A stretch of 64,000 bases of DNA from Billgrantia pellis (GTDB lineage Bacteria; Pseudomonadota; Gammaproteobacteria; Pseudomonadales; Halomonadaceae): the NCBI RefSeq assembly GCF_008297955.1, contig NZ_VTPY01000005.1:248001-312000 (forward strand), written 5' to 3'. The notes under the pieces are model-generated. The model had not been told where the DNA came from, searched no databases, and saw nothing but the letters and a program-made list of their open reading frames with translations. Shown in pieces: positions 50,786 to 60,564 of this stretch. Every line of letters begins with the position of its first letter. Position 1 is the first letter of the stretch. The translations under genes were made by a program, and so were the position numbers.

Positions 50786-51114
50786 CGCCGCCCGATCAGC
50801 ATACCGATGATCATGCCCAAGACGGCGCCGATACCGATGCTGGTCCAGGGATTCTCGTGGACATAGCGATCACAGCTATCGACCTGATGGCTGATGGAAT
50901 CGCGGGCCTCACCGTAGAGTCGCTCACCGCGGGATTCGAGTCGCTGGCGCGTTTCCTTGAGCCGCTTCTCGGCGCGATCCCTCAGCTCCTTGACATTGCT
51001 GCGGGAGTCATCGGCCGTTGCGCTGACCAGTTCCTCGATGGTCTGGGACAGGTGCTGGAGATCTTCCTTCAGCTGGCGGGTGGTTTCGTCCACGTGAGGA
51101 GTGCGTGAGGCCAT
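50782..51114 (-). CDS. YqjD/ElaB-like membrane-anchored protein (DUF883)
   Basis: 110 residues. A long charged helix (about 10-80) ends in a C-terminal membrane segment with the conserved VHENPWTSIGIGAVLGMIIGMLIGRR plan, which includes a glycine-zipper-like repeat. ATG 51114 is chosen over the longer frame at 51153, because the extra residues are not family-like. YqjD relatives tether ribosomes to the inner membrane in stationary phase. Confidence 0.82.
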   Translation of the reverse strand: MASRTPHVDETTRQLKEDLQHLSQTIEELVSATADDSRSNVKELRDRAEKRLKETRQRLESRGERLYGEARDSISHQVDSCDRYVHENPWTSIGIGAVLGMIIGMLIGRR

Positions 51115-51204
51115 GGCAGTCTTTCCTTCGACGATGAATGACCCGTTCAGCATAACAGTCGTTACTGCGACTTCAATGCCGCTTCGCTGCGCTATTGATC
51201 GGCG

Positions 51205-52269
51205 TCATTCCGGAATAAGCGAACTGCTTCCCGAGAAGATGGGGTTGAGGCTGAAGCCAATGCCGATGCGCTGGGTACGGTGATCGTAGTCGATCATGCT
51301 GTCGCCGTAGCCATAGAAGTACTGCAGATGGCCACGGATGTTGCCGTGCAGCGGCCAGGAGTAATCCACCCGGGTTCCCATGTGGCCGGCACCGGGATTG
51401 CCATGCCACTGTAAGGCTACCTCGCTGTCCCCCAGGCGGTGGGCGACCGTGATCTCGCCATAGCCCAGATAGCGTTCGATATCGGGGTTGTCATCGTCGC
51501 CCGCCGACTCCGGCACTCGCCAATGGGGCGCCACGCTGACCAGCCAGTCGTTATTGATGAAAGTCGACTCGAGAATAACGCGGTTCCAACTGCGCGACAT
51601 GTCCCCCGAGCGACCGTTGGATTGATGGTTAAAGCTAAAACGGTTATTGATGTTGGTCCAACCCAGCAGCGACCAGCGGTTCTCGAAGTCGATGAAAAAC
51701 TCGGGTTCGTAATTGGTCTCGCGGAACGGCGACGAGGAGTCGGCATTGTAGGCTTGCCACCAACTGCGCTGGGTATAGGCGAAGTAAAGGTCGCCGCCGT
51801 GATCGCCGAACAGGCGTTCGATGAGGTTGAATTTCGCACTGAACTGGAACTTGACTTCGGCGCGGTCGGGCGTGCCGTCCCTGTCGACGTTGCCGAAGAC
51901 TTCCTCGTTGGGACGACGGTCGTAACTCATCGGCAGGAGGTAATTGCGCCGGTGCGCGGTGATCGAGAAGGGGTTGCGCATGGATTCGCGCTCGAGCTGG
52001 CGGCGTTCTTCCACCGACTCGAGCTCCTGCTCGGAAGCGATGGTCAGCACCTCGCCCAGGCCAAGACCAAGACGCCGATCTTCCGGCTCGAGCCGGTCCT
52101 CCGCGAGTTGTTGGCGCAAGGCGTCCAACTCCTCGCTCAATGTTTCGATGCGGGCCTCGATGGCCGCACGCTCCGTCTCCGTGAGAGGGGACGCCTGGGC
52201 TGATACCGTATCGGCGGAGCCGAGCATCAGCAGGAGGAAAGCCGGCGTAACGAGGCGGAGTGGCATCAT
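51205..52269 (-). CDS. pldA: Outer membrane phospholipase A
   Basis: 354 residues: a signal peptide (cleavage after VSA, about residue 24), a 70-residue charged/coiled N-terminal extension, then a 12-strand barrel. The catalytic triad is visible: His215 and Ser217 in NHQSNG and Asn229 in SWNRV, with the same 2- and 14-residue spacing as E. coli OMPLA. It degrades phospholipids that reach the outer leaflet. It is divergent from the MscK-like gene. Confidence 0.93.
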   Translation of the reverse strand: MMPLRLVTPAFLLLMLGSADTVSAQASPLTETERAAIEARIETLSEELDALRQQLAEDRLEPEDRRLGLGLGEVLTIASEQELESVEERRQLERESMRNPFSITAHRRNYLLPMSYDRRPNEEVFGNVDRDGTPDRAEVKFQFSAKFNLIERLFGDHGGDLYFAYTQRSWWQAYNADSSSPFRETNYEPEFFIDFENRWSLLGWTNINNRFSFNHQSNGRSGDMSRSWNRVILESTFINNDWLVSVAPHWRVPESAGDDDNPDIERYLGYGEITVAHRLGDSEVALQWHGNPGAGHMGTRVDYSWPLHGNIRGHLQYFYGYGDSMIDYDHRTQRIGIGFSLNPIFSGSSSLIPE

Positions 52270-52419
52270 AAGGGCGGAACCGTAAGCGGAGGTTGAACGC
52301 CGTTTCTATCATGCCCTTGTGTCAAGTCAACCACAAGAATGGCTTATGCCCATTGCCTTGCCGTGTGCATAGGATGAGAATCGGCCCTGGGCCCAGGGCC
52401 AGTCCAACCGAGAGTTCGT

Positions 52420-55400
52420 GTGAGCCAATTGTACAATCCAATCTCCTGTAACCGACGGCGAATCGGCCCTTCGATGGGGCTCGTCGGCTGGTGCTTTCTG
52501 CTGATGCTGCAGTGCCTGACCGGTATGACGGCCATGGCCGATGAGTTGCCCGAGCGCGATGCGGTCGAGGCGCGTCTGGCCGAGCTACGCCCCGAAGAAG
52601 GGCAAAGCGTCGGCGACGCGGAGCAGCGCGATATCGAGGCCCTCGAGGCGGCCCTGGCGGCGCTGGAGCAGTTAGCCAGCGTCGAGGAGCGATTCGAGGC
52701 GCTGGAACAGCGGTTGGAGGCGGCGCCCGGTGAGCTGCTGCGCCTCGAGCGAGAGTTGCTTCAAGAGGAGGAGGCCGCACTGGAACGCTCGGCCTCCGAC
52801 CTGGACGGCGTGCCGCTGGACGAGCTGGAGTTTCGGCAGCAGGAAGCGGTGTACGAACTGCAGCAGCTGCAGGATCGCCTGGCCGATGTCAACGCTCAGT
52901 TGCTTTCCGCCCAGACCTTGCCGGAGCGGGCACAACAGGCGATCTCCGACGCCATGCAGGCCGCCGAGCGCACGCGCCGGTCGTTGGATGCGCTGGAGAG
53001 CCAGGGAGCCAGCGAGGGGTCGCCACGGCTGTTGCAACTGCGCGTCGAGCGCCGCCTGGCCGAGCGCACCCTGCGTTTGCACCAGCGCGAGTTGGGCAGT
53101 AACACCCGGCTGCGCGAGCTGGCCCAGCAGCGCCGCGATCTGCTGACTCAGCAGATCGCGCGCCAGGAGGCCGAGTTGACGCTGCTACAGAGCGTGATCG
53201 ACCGTCAGCGCCGTATCGCCTCGGAGCAGGCGATCGCCGATGCTGCCCGGGACGATCCTCTGCTCGAGGCCGGCCATCCGGTGCTGGAGCGTGCCCAGCA
53301 GATCAATCGCGATCTGAGCCTCGAACTGCTGCAAGCCAATGACCGCCACAACGGGCTGGTCCGCGAAAGCCTGGCGACCCGCAGCCAACTGGATCACGTG
53401 CGCCAACTGCAGCGCAGTTTGAACGAGCAGATCGAGGCGATTCGGGGCAGCCTGCTCCTGTCGCGCATACTGCGCGAGCAGCGCCGTTCATTGCCACAGG
53501 TCGACGCTCGCAGCAGCCTGCAGGACGAGATCGCCGACTTGCGCCTGCGCCAGTTCGACCTGGTGAGGCAGCGCGACGCTCTGCGCCAGAGCGAACGGCT
53601 GGCCAGCCAGCGGCTCGAGGAGGCGGGGATCGAAGTCAGCGGGGCGCTGGTGGAGTCGCTGCAGGGCCTTTATCAATCGCGGCGACAGTTGGTCGATCAG
53701 CTCGAGCAGACTTACGGCGGCCTGCTGAGTGCCGCTATCGAGCTGCAACTCAACCAGCAACAATTGCTGGAAACATCGCTCGAACTGCGCACCACCATCG
53801 ACGAGCAGCTGTTCTGGATCGCCAATACCCGGCCGCTGGACCTGGCCTGGTTCCGCCATCTTCCCAACAATCTGTCCACTGAGTGGCAGCAGGGCGAATG
53901 GCGCGAGGTACTGCCGGCACATTGGCGCAAGCCAGGGAGCGAGGCATTCGCCGGGTTGCCTTTCGTGCTGGCTGCCTTGATGCTGCTGGGCCTGCGTCGT
54001 CGCATCCAGCGGCGGCTGGCCGTCCTGCACGATCAGATCGGCCGGCTGCGTAGCGATTCCCAAGCGCATACGCCCCAGGCCGTGGCACTCAATGCGTTGC
54101 TGGCGCTGCCGGGCCCGCTGACCCTGGCCGGTCTTGGCTCGGTGCTGGTCTCCGCCGGCCAAGGTATCGCTACCGGGCTCGGCCAGGCCTTCTGGCACCT
54201 GGCCCTGGCCTGGGCCTTCATCGCCTGGTCGCGGCGGTTGCTGGTGCGCGATGGCGTGGCAACGAAACACTTCTACTGGCCGGCAGGCTACGTCGCACGG
54301 CTGCGCTGGCTGTTGGGCTGGCTGGGAGTCGCGCTGATACCGGTGCTGTTCATCGCCATCCTGGCCCGCGACGGCGAGATCAGTCTGACCCAGCGGCCGC
54401 TGGCGCTGGGGCTGCTGATGGCGGGTCTGCTGTTCATGAGCGTGCTGCTGGCACGCCTGATTCTTGCGCACACGCCCTTCTTCGGCGTCAAACTTTTTCG
54501 TCTGGTGCTGGGACTGATCATGGCAGCGGTACCGCTGGCGCTGGTGGGCCTGATCGTGTCCGGCTACGAGTACACCGCGTTGAGCCTGATCGGTCGCTTC
54601 GTGATCACGCTCTATCTTCTGGCGATGTGGATCCTGGTTGAAGCCAGCCTGGTGCGTGGCCTGGCGGTGGCGGCCAGGCGGTTGGCCTTCAAGCGCGCGC
54701 TGACGCGTCGCCGCGCCCAGGCGCAGGAGGGCGCCGAGGGTGCCATCGAGGTGATCGAAGAGCCGCCACTGGACATGGAGCAGATCAACCAGCAGTCGCT
54801 GCGTCTCTCCAAGCTCATCTTGTTGATCGGCTTCGCCGTACTGCTCTACCTGGTATGGTCGGACCTGCTCACCGTACTCGGCTACCTCGATGACGTCGCC
54901 ATATGGGAGGCCAGCGACGGGGTGGGCGCGGAGCTCGTGACCAGCGCGCTGTCGGTGGCGGATATCTTCACGGCACTGTTGATCTTCGTTCTTACGATGG
55001 TGATGGCACGCAACCTGCCCGGACTTCTGGAGGTGATGGTACTGTCGCGGCTGGAGTTGAAGCAGGGCAGTGCCTATGCCATCTCCTCGCTGCTTTCCTA
55101 CACCATCATCGGTACCGGGCTGGTCGTCTCGCTGGCCACCCTGGGCGTGGCCTGGAGCCAGCTGCAGTGGCTGGTGGCGGCGCTGGGCGTGGGGCTTGGC
55201 TTCGGTCTGCAGGAAATCTTCGCCAACTTCGTCTCGGGCCTGATCATTCTGTTCGAGCGACCGGTGCGTATCGGCGACACCATCACCCTGGGTAATCTCA
55301 CCGGTACGGTAAGCCGCATCCGCATCCGTGCCACCACCGTGACCGACTTCGATCGCAAGGAAATCATCATCCCCAACAAGACCTTCGTCACGGACCAACT

Positions 55401-55875
55401 GATCAACTGGTCGCTGTCGGATACCATCACCCGGGTGGTGCTCACCTTCGGTGTCGCCTACGGCTCGGATCAGCGCCTGGTACACCGGCTGCTGCGCCAG
55501 GTCGCCGAGGAGAATCCGCGTGTGCTGGGCGATCCGGAGCCGCAGGTGTTCTTCATGAACTACGGCGAGAGCACGCTCACCTTCGAGCTACGCGTGTTCG
55601 TCAACTCGCTGGGTGATCGTCTCTTCGCTACCGACGAGATCAACTGCCGAGTGGGTGAGCTGTTCCACGAGCACGGTATCGACATCGCCTTCAATCAGCT
55701 CGACGTCTGGCTGCACCGCGCTGGCGACGAGACGACGAAGAAGGTGCAGACGGTGACGCCGGCGGATGGCTGCGGGGAACAGTTTCCTCCTCCCGGCGCT
55801 GCGGGCGATCCCGGCGAGATCGAGATCGGCAGTAGCAGCGACGGAGATGGCGGCGGCGGGGGTGACGGCCGCTGA
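52420..55875 (+). CDS. MscK/KefA-type mechanosensitive channel
   Basis: 1151 residues. A signal peptide precedes a long periplasmic coiled-coil MscS_porin domain (about 45-490), then about eight membrane helices (about 510-850) and a C-terminal MscS channel module. The pore-lining helix and beta domain read LVAALGVGLGFGLQEIFANFVSGLI and then FERPVRIGDTITLGNLTGTVSRI (about residues 915-965). GTG 52420 is used; ATG 52474 is an alternative start. The last 25 residues are a Gly/Asp-rich tail. It protects against hypo-osmotic shock, fitting a halophile. Confidence 0.92.
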   Translation: MSQLYNPISCNRRRIGPSMGLVGWCFLLMLQCLTGMTAMADELPERDAVEARLAELRPEEGQSVGDAEQRDIEALEAALAALEQLASVEERFEALEQRLEAAPGELLRLERELLQEEEAALERSASDLDGVPLDELEFRQQEAVYELQQLQDRLADVNAQLLSAQTLPERAQQAISDAMQAAERTRRSLDALESQGASEGSPRLLQLRVERRLAERTLRLHQRELGSNTRLRELAQQRRDLLTQQIARQEAELTLLQSVIDRQRRIASEQAIADAARDDPLLEAGHPVLERAQQINRDLSLELLQANDRHNGLVRESLATRSQLDHVRQLQRSLNEQIEAIRGSLLLSRILREQRRSLPQVDARSSLQDEIADLRLRQFDLVRQRDALRQSERLASQRLEEAGIEVSGALVESLQGLYQSRRQLVDQLEQTYGGLLSAAIELQLNQQQLLETSLELRTTIDEQLFWIANTRPLDLAWFRHLPNNLSTEWQQGEWREVLPAHWRKPGSEAFAGLPFVLAALMLLGLRRRIQRRLAVLHDQIGRLRSDSQAHTPQAVALNALLALPGPLTLAGLGSVLVSAGQGIATGLGQAFWHLALAWAFIAWSRRLLVRDGVATKHFYWPAGYVARLRWLLGWLGVALIPVLFIAILARDGEISLTQRPLALGLLMAGLLFMSVLLARLILAHTPFFGVKLFRLVLGLIMAAVPLALVGLIVSGYEYTALSLIGRFVITLYLLAMWILVEASLVRGLAVAARRLAFKRALTRRRAQAQEGAEGAIEVIEEPPLDMEQINQQSLRLSKLILLIGFAVLLYLVWSDLLTVLGYLDDVAIWEASDGVGAELVTSALSVADIFTALLIFVLTMVMARNLPGLLEVMVLSRLELKQGSAYAISSLLSYTIIGTGLVVSLATLGVAWSQLQWLVAALGVGLGFGLQEIFANFVSGLIILFERPVRIGDTITLGNLTGTVSRIRIRATTVTDFDRKEIIIPNKTFVTDQLINWSLSDTITRVVLTFGVAYGSDQRLVHRLLRQVAEENPRVLGDPEPQVFFMNYGESTLTFELRVFVNSLGDRLFATDEINCRVGELFHEHGIDIAFNQLDVWLHRAGDETTKKVQTVTPADGCGEQFPPPGAAGDPGEIEIGSSSDGDGGGGGDGR

Positions 55876-55882
55876 GCGGCCG

Positions 55883-56647
55883 CTATCCCTTCACTGCATA
55901 GAGCAGGAACTCGCGGTTGCCGTCGCCGCCCTGCAGCGGGCTTTCCTGCCAGTGCATCACGCGCAGATCGGATGCTTCGCAGACATCGCGAACGTTCACT
56001 TCGACCTCGGCATAGAGGGACGAGTCGATCACGATGCCGCGCGCATTGACACCGCCCGGACCCACCTCGAACTGCGGCTTGACCAGGCTCAGCAGCGCGC
56101 CATGCGAGGGCAGCAGAGCGGCCAGCTGTGGCAGGATCAATGTCTGCGAGATGAACGAGACGTCCATCACTGCCACGTCGGGACCCGTGGCGCCGCGGGC
56201 TGCCAGCGCCTCGTGCAGGCGCGGCTCGTCGGTCATGGCCCTGGCGTTGACCCCCTCCAGGCAGGTGACGCGAGGGTCGCCGCGCAGTTCTGAATCGAGC
56301 TGTCCGTGGCCCACCTCCACGCCGATCACATAGCTGGCGCCGAAGGCCAGCGCGCAATCGGTAAAGCCGCCGGTGGACTGACCCACGTCGAGCACCAGTT
56401 TCCCTTTCAGGTCGAGCCCCAGCGTTTCGATCAACGCTTCCAGCTTCAGGCCCGCCCGCGAAACATAGCGCTCCTCGGGGTCTTCGGCGACGACCAGATG
56501 CACGTCTTCCGACAGTTTCTCCCCCGGTTTTCCCAGCACACGCCCGGTCTCTGCCAGGCTGACCCGGCCATGGCGAATCAGCCGCTGGGCGCGGGTACGC
56601 GAGCGGGCCAGGCCCTGGGCGACGAGCAGTTGATCGAGACGGGGCAT
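55883..56647 (-). CDS. tlyA: TlyA-family rRNA methyltransferase
   Basis: 254 residues. An N-terminal S4 RNA-binding domain (about 1-60, RLDQLLVAQGLARSRTRAQRLI) precedes an FtsJ-like methyltransferase domain with the SAM motif LVLDVGQSTGGFTD (about 83-96; Gln replaces the more usual Ala/Ser). TlyA proteins 2'-O-methylate rRNA. It is convergent with the MscK-like gene, whose stop is embedded in a CGGCCGC-TGA-GCGGCCG hairpin. Confidence 0.9.
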   Translation of the reverse strand: MPRLDQLLVAQGLARSRTRAQRLIRHGRVSLAETGRVLGKPGEKLSEDVHLVVAEDPEERYVSRAGLKLEALIETLGLDLKGKLVLDVGQSTGGFTDCALAFGASYVIGVEVGHGQLDSELRGDPRVTCLEGVNARAMTDEPRLHEALAARGATGPDVAVMDVSFISQTLILPQLAALLPSHGALLSLVKPQFEVGPGGVNARGIVIDSSLYAEVEVNVRDVCEASDLRVMHWQESPLQGGDGNREFLLYAVKG

Positions 56648-56702
56648 GGGTATCCTTTGGGCACTTTAACGAGAGGCATGATACCGCAGGCAAGGTGTGT
56701 CC

Positions 56703-57353
56703 CTAACCCAACTGCCGCTCCAACTGCGCGGCAAGTTCTTTCAATACTTCCCCGTATTGTTGGCATGCTGCTTCACGGAAGCGGTCGATCAGCCCCGAGA
56801 CGGCCAAGGCGCCATACAGCTTGCCACGGGAATCGATGATTGGAACGGCGACGGCGGCCAGACTGGGCTCGCGGTCTCCGAAGGAGCGAAAGATCTCCCC
56901 ACGCTGGGGAGGCTCTTGAGCGAGTGCGCGTCCAGCGGCGCCTTGGCCGAGAGCCAGCCGAGCTCCTTCTTCCAAGTGATGGCGAACCTCATGGCGGCCA
57001 TTCTCGCGGTACAAACATATTCGTTCGTCACCGTCGCGGATATAGAAGGAAGCTGTTTCACGAGTCAGGTCCCGCACTTGTTCCAGCACTGGCCGGATCA
57101 GGGCTTCCAGATCGATGCTGGCCCGCCCGAGGTTCGCCAGTCGCAACAGAGCGGGGCCCAGGCGATAGATGCCGTCCCGGTCGCGCCGTACATAAGCGAA
57201 CCGCTCCAGCGAGCCCATGAGCCGCAGGATGGTGCTCTTGTAATAACCCGTTTCCTGGGCCAGTTCGGCCAGGCTCCAGGCCTCCTTGCCGGGGTGAAAG
57301 ACGTTGAGCAGGGTCAAGGCACGTTCCACGGATTCCACGCGTTGCTCGGCCAT
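56703..57353 (-). CDS. IclR-family transcriptional regulator
   Basis: 216 residues. The winged HTH (about 1-65) shows WSLAELAQETGYYKSTILRLMGSL; the IclR effector domain fills about 75-215. ATG 57353 has AGGAGGAG nine bases upstream, so the longer frame to 57425 was rejected. It is divergent from the CoA-transferase/citryl-CoA-lyase/TAXI operon, which it probably controls in response to the imported acid. Confidence 0.9.
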   Translation of the reverse strand: MAEQRVESVERALTLLNVFHPGKEAWSLAELAQETGYYKSTILRLMGSLERFAYVRRDRDGIYRLGPALLRLANLGRASIDLEALIRPVLEQVRDLTRETASFYIRDGDERICLYRENGRHEVRHHLEEGARLALGQGAAGRALAQEPPQRGEIFRSFGDREPSLAAVAVPIIDSRGKLYGALAVSGLIDRFREAACQQYGEVLKELAAQLERQLG

Positions 57354-57404
57354 GTCGCTTGTCTCCTCCTGATGAGACTTTAGTTTACCGTCTGGCAGAA
57401 CGCG

Positions 57405-57433
57405 TTGCAAAGAGCAGAACTCCACTTTATATT
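57405..57433 (+). promoter_or_regulatory. Sigma-70 promoter of the CoA-transferase operon
   Basis: TTGCAA (57405-57410), exactly 17 bases, then TATATT (57428-57433). An AACGCGTT palindrome overlaps the -35 (57399-57406), a sensible IclR operator position. The ribosome binding site TTAGGAGG precedes 57470. Confidence 0.6.
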
Positions 57434-57469
57434 CCTTCTAGCGAAACGCATTCTGTTAGGAGGAACTCA

Positions 57470-58654
57470 ATGTCCATGCCACTCTCCGGCGTTCGTGTGC
57501 TCGATCTGACCAATGTGCTGGCGGGCCCCTTTTGTTGTCATCAGTTGGCACATCTGGGAGCCGAGGTGATCAAGGTGGAACGCCCCCAGGGGGGGGATCT
57601 GGCGAGACAGCTCGGTGCCGATGCCGAGCTCAATCGTGAGCTGATGGGAGTGTCCTTCCTGGCGCAGAATGCGGGAAAACGTTCCGTGACGCTGGATCTC
57701 AAGCAGGATGAAGGGCGAGAGCAGTTCCTTGCCCTGGTCGCCAGTGCCGACGTGCTGGTCGAAAATTTTCGCCCCGGTGTCATGAGGCGCCTGGGGCTGG
57801 ATTACGAGAACCTCAAGCGGATCAATGAGCGGTTGATCTACTGCGCTATCTCGGGTTTCGGCCAAGATGGTCCTCTAGCCAATTATCCTGCCTACGACCA
57901 GATCATCCAGGGGATGGCTGGGGTAATGAGCATCACGGGTGCGCCTGAGCATGCTCCCTACCGGGTTGGTTACCCCCTGGCGGACACCATCGGCGGCTTG
58001 ACGGCGGCCATGGCGATCAATGCCGCCCTAGCCGAGACGCACCGCCAGGCACATTTCATCGACGTTTCGATGCTCGAGTCGGTGCTGTCGACCATGGGAT
58101 GGGCTGTTTCCAATCTGCTGATTGCTGGCCGCCCCCCCGCCCCGTTGGGCAATGACAACGTGACCGCGAGCCCCTCCGGCACCTTCCGTACGGCCGATGG
58201 CTTGCTGAACATTGCTGCCAACAAGCAGGAGCAGTTCGAAGCGCTGTGTCGCGTGTTGGGCCACGAGGAGTGGATCCGCGATTCACGCTTCGCCGAGCGG
58301 CAGGCACGTCTCGAGCATCGTCGAGCCTTATCCGAGTTGATCGAGTCGGCCTTGGCTTTCGATACCACCGAACATTGGTGGAAGTCATTGGTGGCCGTGG
58401 GGGTGCCGGCTGGGCCGGTGTTTACCGTGGCCGAAGCCCTCAAGCACCCCCAAGTGCGAGACCGGGGTCTTGTCGAGTGTTTCGACGATAGCGGTATCGA
58501 TCGTCCCTTGGAGGTTGTCAGCGGTGGCTACCGCATCGATGGCAAGGCTCCGCGTGTTTCGACCCCGCCACCCCGACTGGGAGCTGATAACGCCGCTTTG
58601 TTAGTGCAAACCTCGGCGGCTCCCGCGCATGCCAGAGAAATGGGAGACAAGTAA
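57470..58654 (+). CDS. CaiB/BaiF-family (class III) CoA-transferase
   Basis: 394 residues. The opening VRVLDLTNVLAGPFCCHQLAHLGAEVIKVERP and the ENFRPG motif (about residue 98) are family hallmarks. The catalytic Asp is expected in the PAYDQIIQGMAG segment (about 143). It moves CoA from a donor such as succinyl-CoA to a carboxylic acid. It overlaps the citrate-synthase-like gene by one base (TAATG), so the pair probably activates and then cleaves one substrate. Confidence 0.9.
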   Translation: MSMPLSGVRVLDLTNVLAGPFCCHQLAHLGAEVIKVERPQGGDLARQLGADAELNRELMGVSFLAQNAGKRSVTLDLKQDEGREQFLALVASADVLVENFRPGVMRRLGLDYENLKRINERLIYCAISGFGQDGPLANYPAYDQIIQGMAGVMSITGAPEHAPYRVGYPLADTIGGLTAAMAINAALAETHRQAHFIDVSMLESVLSTMGWAVSNLLIAGRPPAPLGNDNVTASPSGTFRTADGLLNIAANKQEQFEALCRVLGHEEWIRDSRFAERQARLEHRRALSELIESALAFDTTEHWWKSLVAVGVPAGPVFTVAEALKHPQVRDRGLVECFDDSGIDRPLEVVSGGYRIDGKAPRVSTPPPRLGADNAALLVQTSAAPAHAREMGDK

Positions 58655-59496
58655 TGCCTGATACTCGAGCGTTCAATGCCCAGGCCGCCGACTGGTGGCA
58701 GACCGAGATCATCGACATGCGTCCAGGGGAGATCCGCTACCGTGGCTATCCCATCGAAGAGCTCATTGGCCGTATCGGCTTTGCCGATATGGTATGGCTG
58801 ATGATCCGGGGAGAGCTGCCCTCGGCAGCCCAATCAGCGCTGTTCGAGGCGGCTTTGGTGAGCGCGGTGGATCACGGTCCGCAGGCACCCAGCATTGCTA
58901 TCGCTCGCATGGCCATGACCTGCGGTAGCAGTCTCAACAACGCCCTGGCATCAGCCGTCAACGTGCTTGATGACATTCATGGAGGGGCTGGTGAACAGGT
59001 CGTGGAACTCTTTCAGTCGATATCCACCAGCATGGAGGCGGGCAGTGGGGTGGAGGAAGCCACGCGGCAAGGGTTGGCCGATTGGCGGGAATTACACGGC
59101 AAGATCGTGCCGGGCTTCGGTCATCGCTTCCATCCGATCGACCCACGGGCGCCGCGCCTGTTGGCGCTGGTAGAGGCCGCGGCTGAGCGTGGCGAGGTGA
59201 ACGGCCGTCATGCACGTATCGCTCGTGAGGTCGAACGCCAGCTACAGGCGGACAAGGGTAAGCCGATCCCACTGAACATCGACGGTGCGACGGCCGTGAT
59301 ATACGCCGAGCTTGACTTCCCCGCGCCGCTTGCCCGGGGGCTGTTCTGCCTTTCCCGTAGCGTGGGTATTCTCGCTCACGCCTGGGAACAGCAGTGCCAG
59401 GGCGGGCGCAACAAGGGGCCGATGCCCAAGGGCTGGCTTTGGGACTACCGAGGGCACCCGCCACGCAGTATCTCGACCGTCACCGAGTCGCGATAA
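58654..59496 (+). CDS. Citryl-CoA lyase-like protein (citrate synthase superfamily)
   Basis: 280 residues, about 100 shorter than true citrate synthase. The three catalytic positions are recognisable: His in DDIHGGAGEQ (about 110), His in GFGHRFHPIDPR (about 153) and Asp in LNIDGAT (about 210). Stand-alone proteins of this size are annotated as citryl-CoA lyases, which split citryl-CoA to acetyl-CoA and oxaloacetate. Paired with a CoA-transferase and a transporter, it suggests cleavage of an imported hydroxy-tricarboxylate or related 3-hydroxy acid. The true substrate is not established. Confidence 0.82.
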   Translation: MPDTRAFNAQAADWWQTEIIDMRPGEIRYRGYPIEELIGRIGFADMVWLMIRGELPSAAQSALFEAALVSAVDHGPQAPSIAIARMAMTCGSSLNNALASAVNVLDDIHGGAGEQVVELFQSISTSMEAGSGVEEATRQGLADWRELHGKIVPGFGHRFHPIDPRAPRLLALVEAAAERGEVNGRHARIAREVERQLQADKGKPIPLNIDGATAVIYAELDFPAPLARGLFCLSRSVGILAHAWEQQCQGGRNKGPMPKGWLWDYRGHPPRSISTVTESR

Positions 59497-59532
59497 CACA
59501 ACGACAAACACGTCACCCAAGGAGAGCGCATC

Positions 59533-60537
59533 ATGCAGACCAATTCTTTCACGCGAATGCTCGCCACCGGCCTCGCTATTACCGGACTGTCCGTGGCAAC
59601 CGTCCAGGCCGACAACCTGGTAATCAGTGCGGTATCCCAGACCTCGGACGACTATGCCCTTGCGGTGGCCTGGTCCAGTCTGCTGGCACGTGAGAATGCT
59701 GAGCACAAATTGACCGTAGTGGATAACGGCACCGTGCGTGGCCTGCGTATGCTGGCCTCCGGCCGGGTCGATATCTCGGTCATCGGCGCTCCTCACTATT
59801 TGGATGCTGTCAAAGGCAGCGGTAATTTCGCTGAGGATCCCGATCAGCTTCGAGAGGCCTACGGTGACCTGCAGGCACTCTTCGCGATCAGTACGAGTGC
59901 CGGCCAATACGTGGTACGTGACGATAGCGGGATCGAGTCCTTCGGAGATCTGGCCGATAAGAGTATCGCAATCGGACGCCCGGGCGGCAATGCCGGTCGC
60001 GTCAGCAGCGCCTTCCTCGAGGCCTACGGTTTGACTCCTGGCGAGGATATCGATACTCAATTCATCGATTATGGCGACGCCTTCACCCAGATGAGCAACA
60101 ACCGTCTCGACGGCACCTTCGTCTGGGGAGGGCTGCCGCAGGCGGCGATCGATAATGCCTCCCGCACGATGAATCTGCGCTTCATCTCTCCGGAGGAGGA
60201 TAGCTTGGAGGCGTTCCGCGATCACATGACCGCGGGAGAGCACTATCTGCTGAAGCGTGTCTCGACCGAGGAGATCGAGAACGCTTACCAAGGCCGGATC
60301 CAGGCCAATGGCGACATTCACTTTTGGTCATTCCCGTTCATGTTCGCTGTCCGCTCCGATATGGATGAAAACACGGCCTATGAGTTGACTCGCTGGCTGT
60401 GGGACAACCTCGATGCTGTCAAGCAGACCAGTAGCGCCCTGTCGCTGCTGCGCCAGGACGAAGCGGTGAAGGGGCTGACCACGGAATTGCACCCCGGCGC
60501 CGAGCGTTATTTCCGTGAAATCGGATTGCTGGAGTAA
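59533..60537 (+). CDS. TAXI-type TRAP transporter binding protein
   Basis: 334 residues with a signal peptide (cleavage after VQA, about 25). The TAXI-family plan is visible in ISAVSQTSDDYALAVAWSSLL and KSIAIGRPGGNAGRV (about 144). AAGGAGAG precedes the ATG. It sits directly before a fused permease gene, as is usual for TAXI systems. Confidence 0.9.
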   Translation: MQTNSFTRMLATGLAITGLSVATVQADNLVISAVSQTSDDYALAVAWSSLLARENAEHKLTVVDNGTVRGLRMLASGRVDISVIGAPHYLDAVKGSGNFAEDPDQLREAYGDLQALFAISTSAGQYVVRDDSGIESFGDLADKSIAIGRPGGNAGRVSSAFLEAYGLTPGEDIDTQFIDYGDAFTQMSNNRLDGTFVWGGLPQAAIDNASRTMNLRFISPEEDSLEAFRDHMTAGEHYLLKRVSTEEIENAYQGRIQANGDIHFWSFPFMFAVRSDMDENTAYELTRWLWDNLDAVKQTSSALSLLRQDEAVKGLTTELHPGAERYFREIGLLE

Positions 60538-60564
60538 CGGCCTCGATTGGTCTCGGAGATTCGT

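Noticed and set aside
53488..55485. 665-codon open frame antisense to the MscK-like gene
   Set aside because: High-GC codon bias leaves the opposite strand open. The product is low-complexity Gln/His/Arg-rich with no family features, and the sense gene is unmistakable.
57588..57597. G-run in the CoA-transferase gene as a second phase-variable tract
   Set aside because: Only about eight bases, encoding a conserved Gly-Gly in the family motif; too short and constrained to suggest switching.
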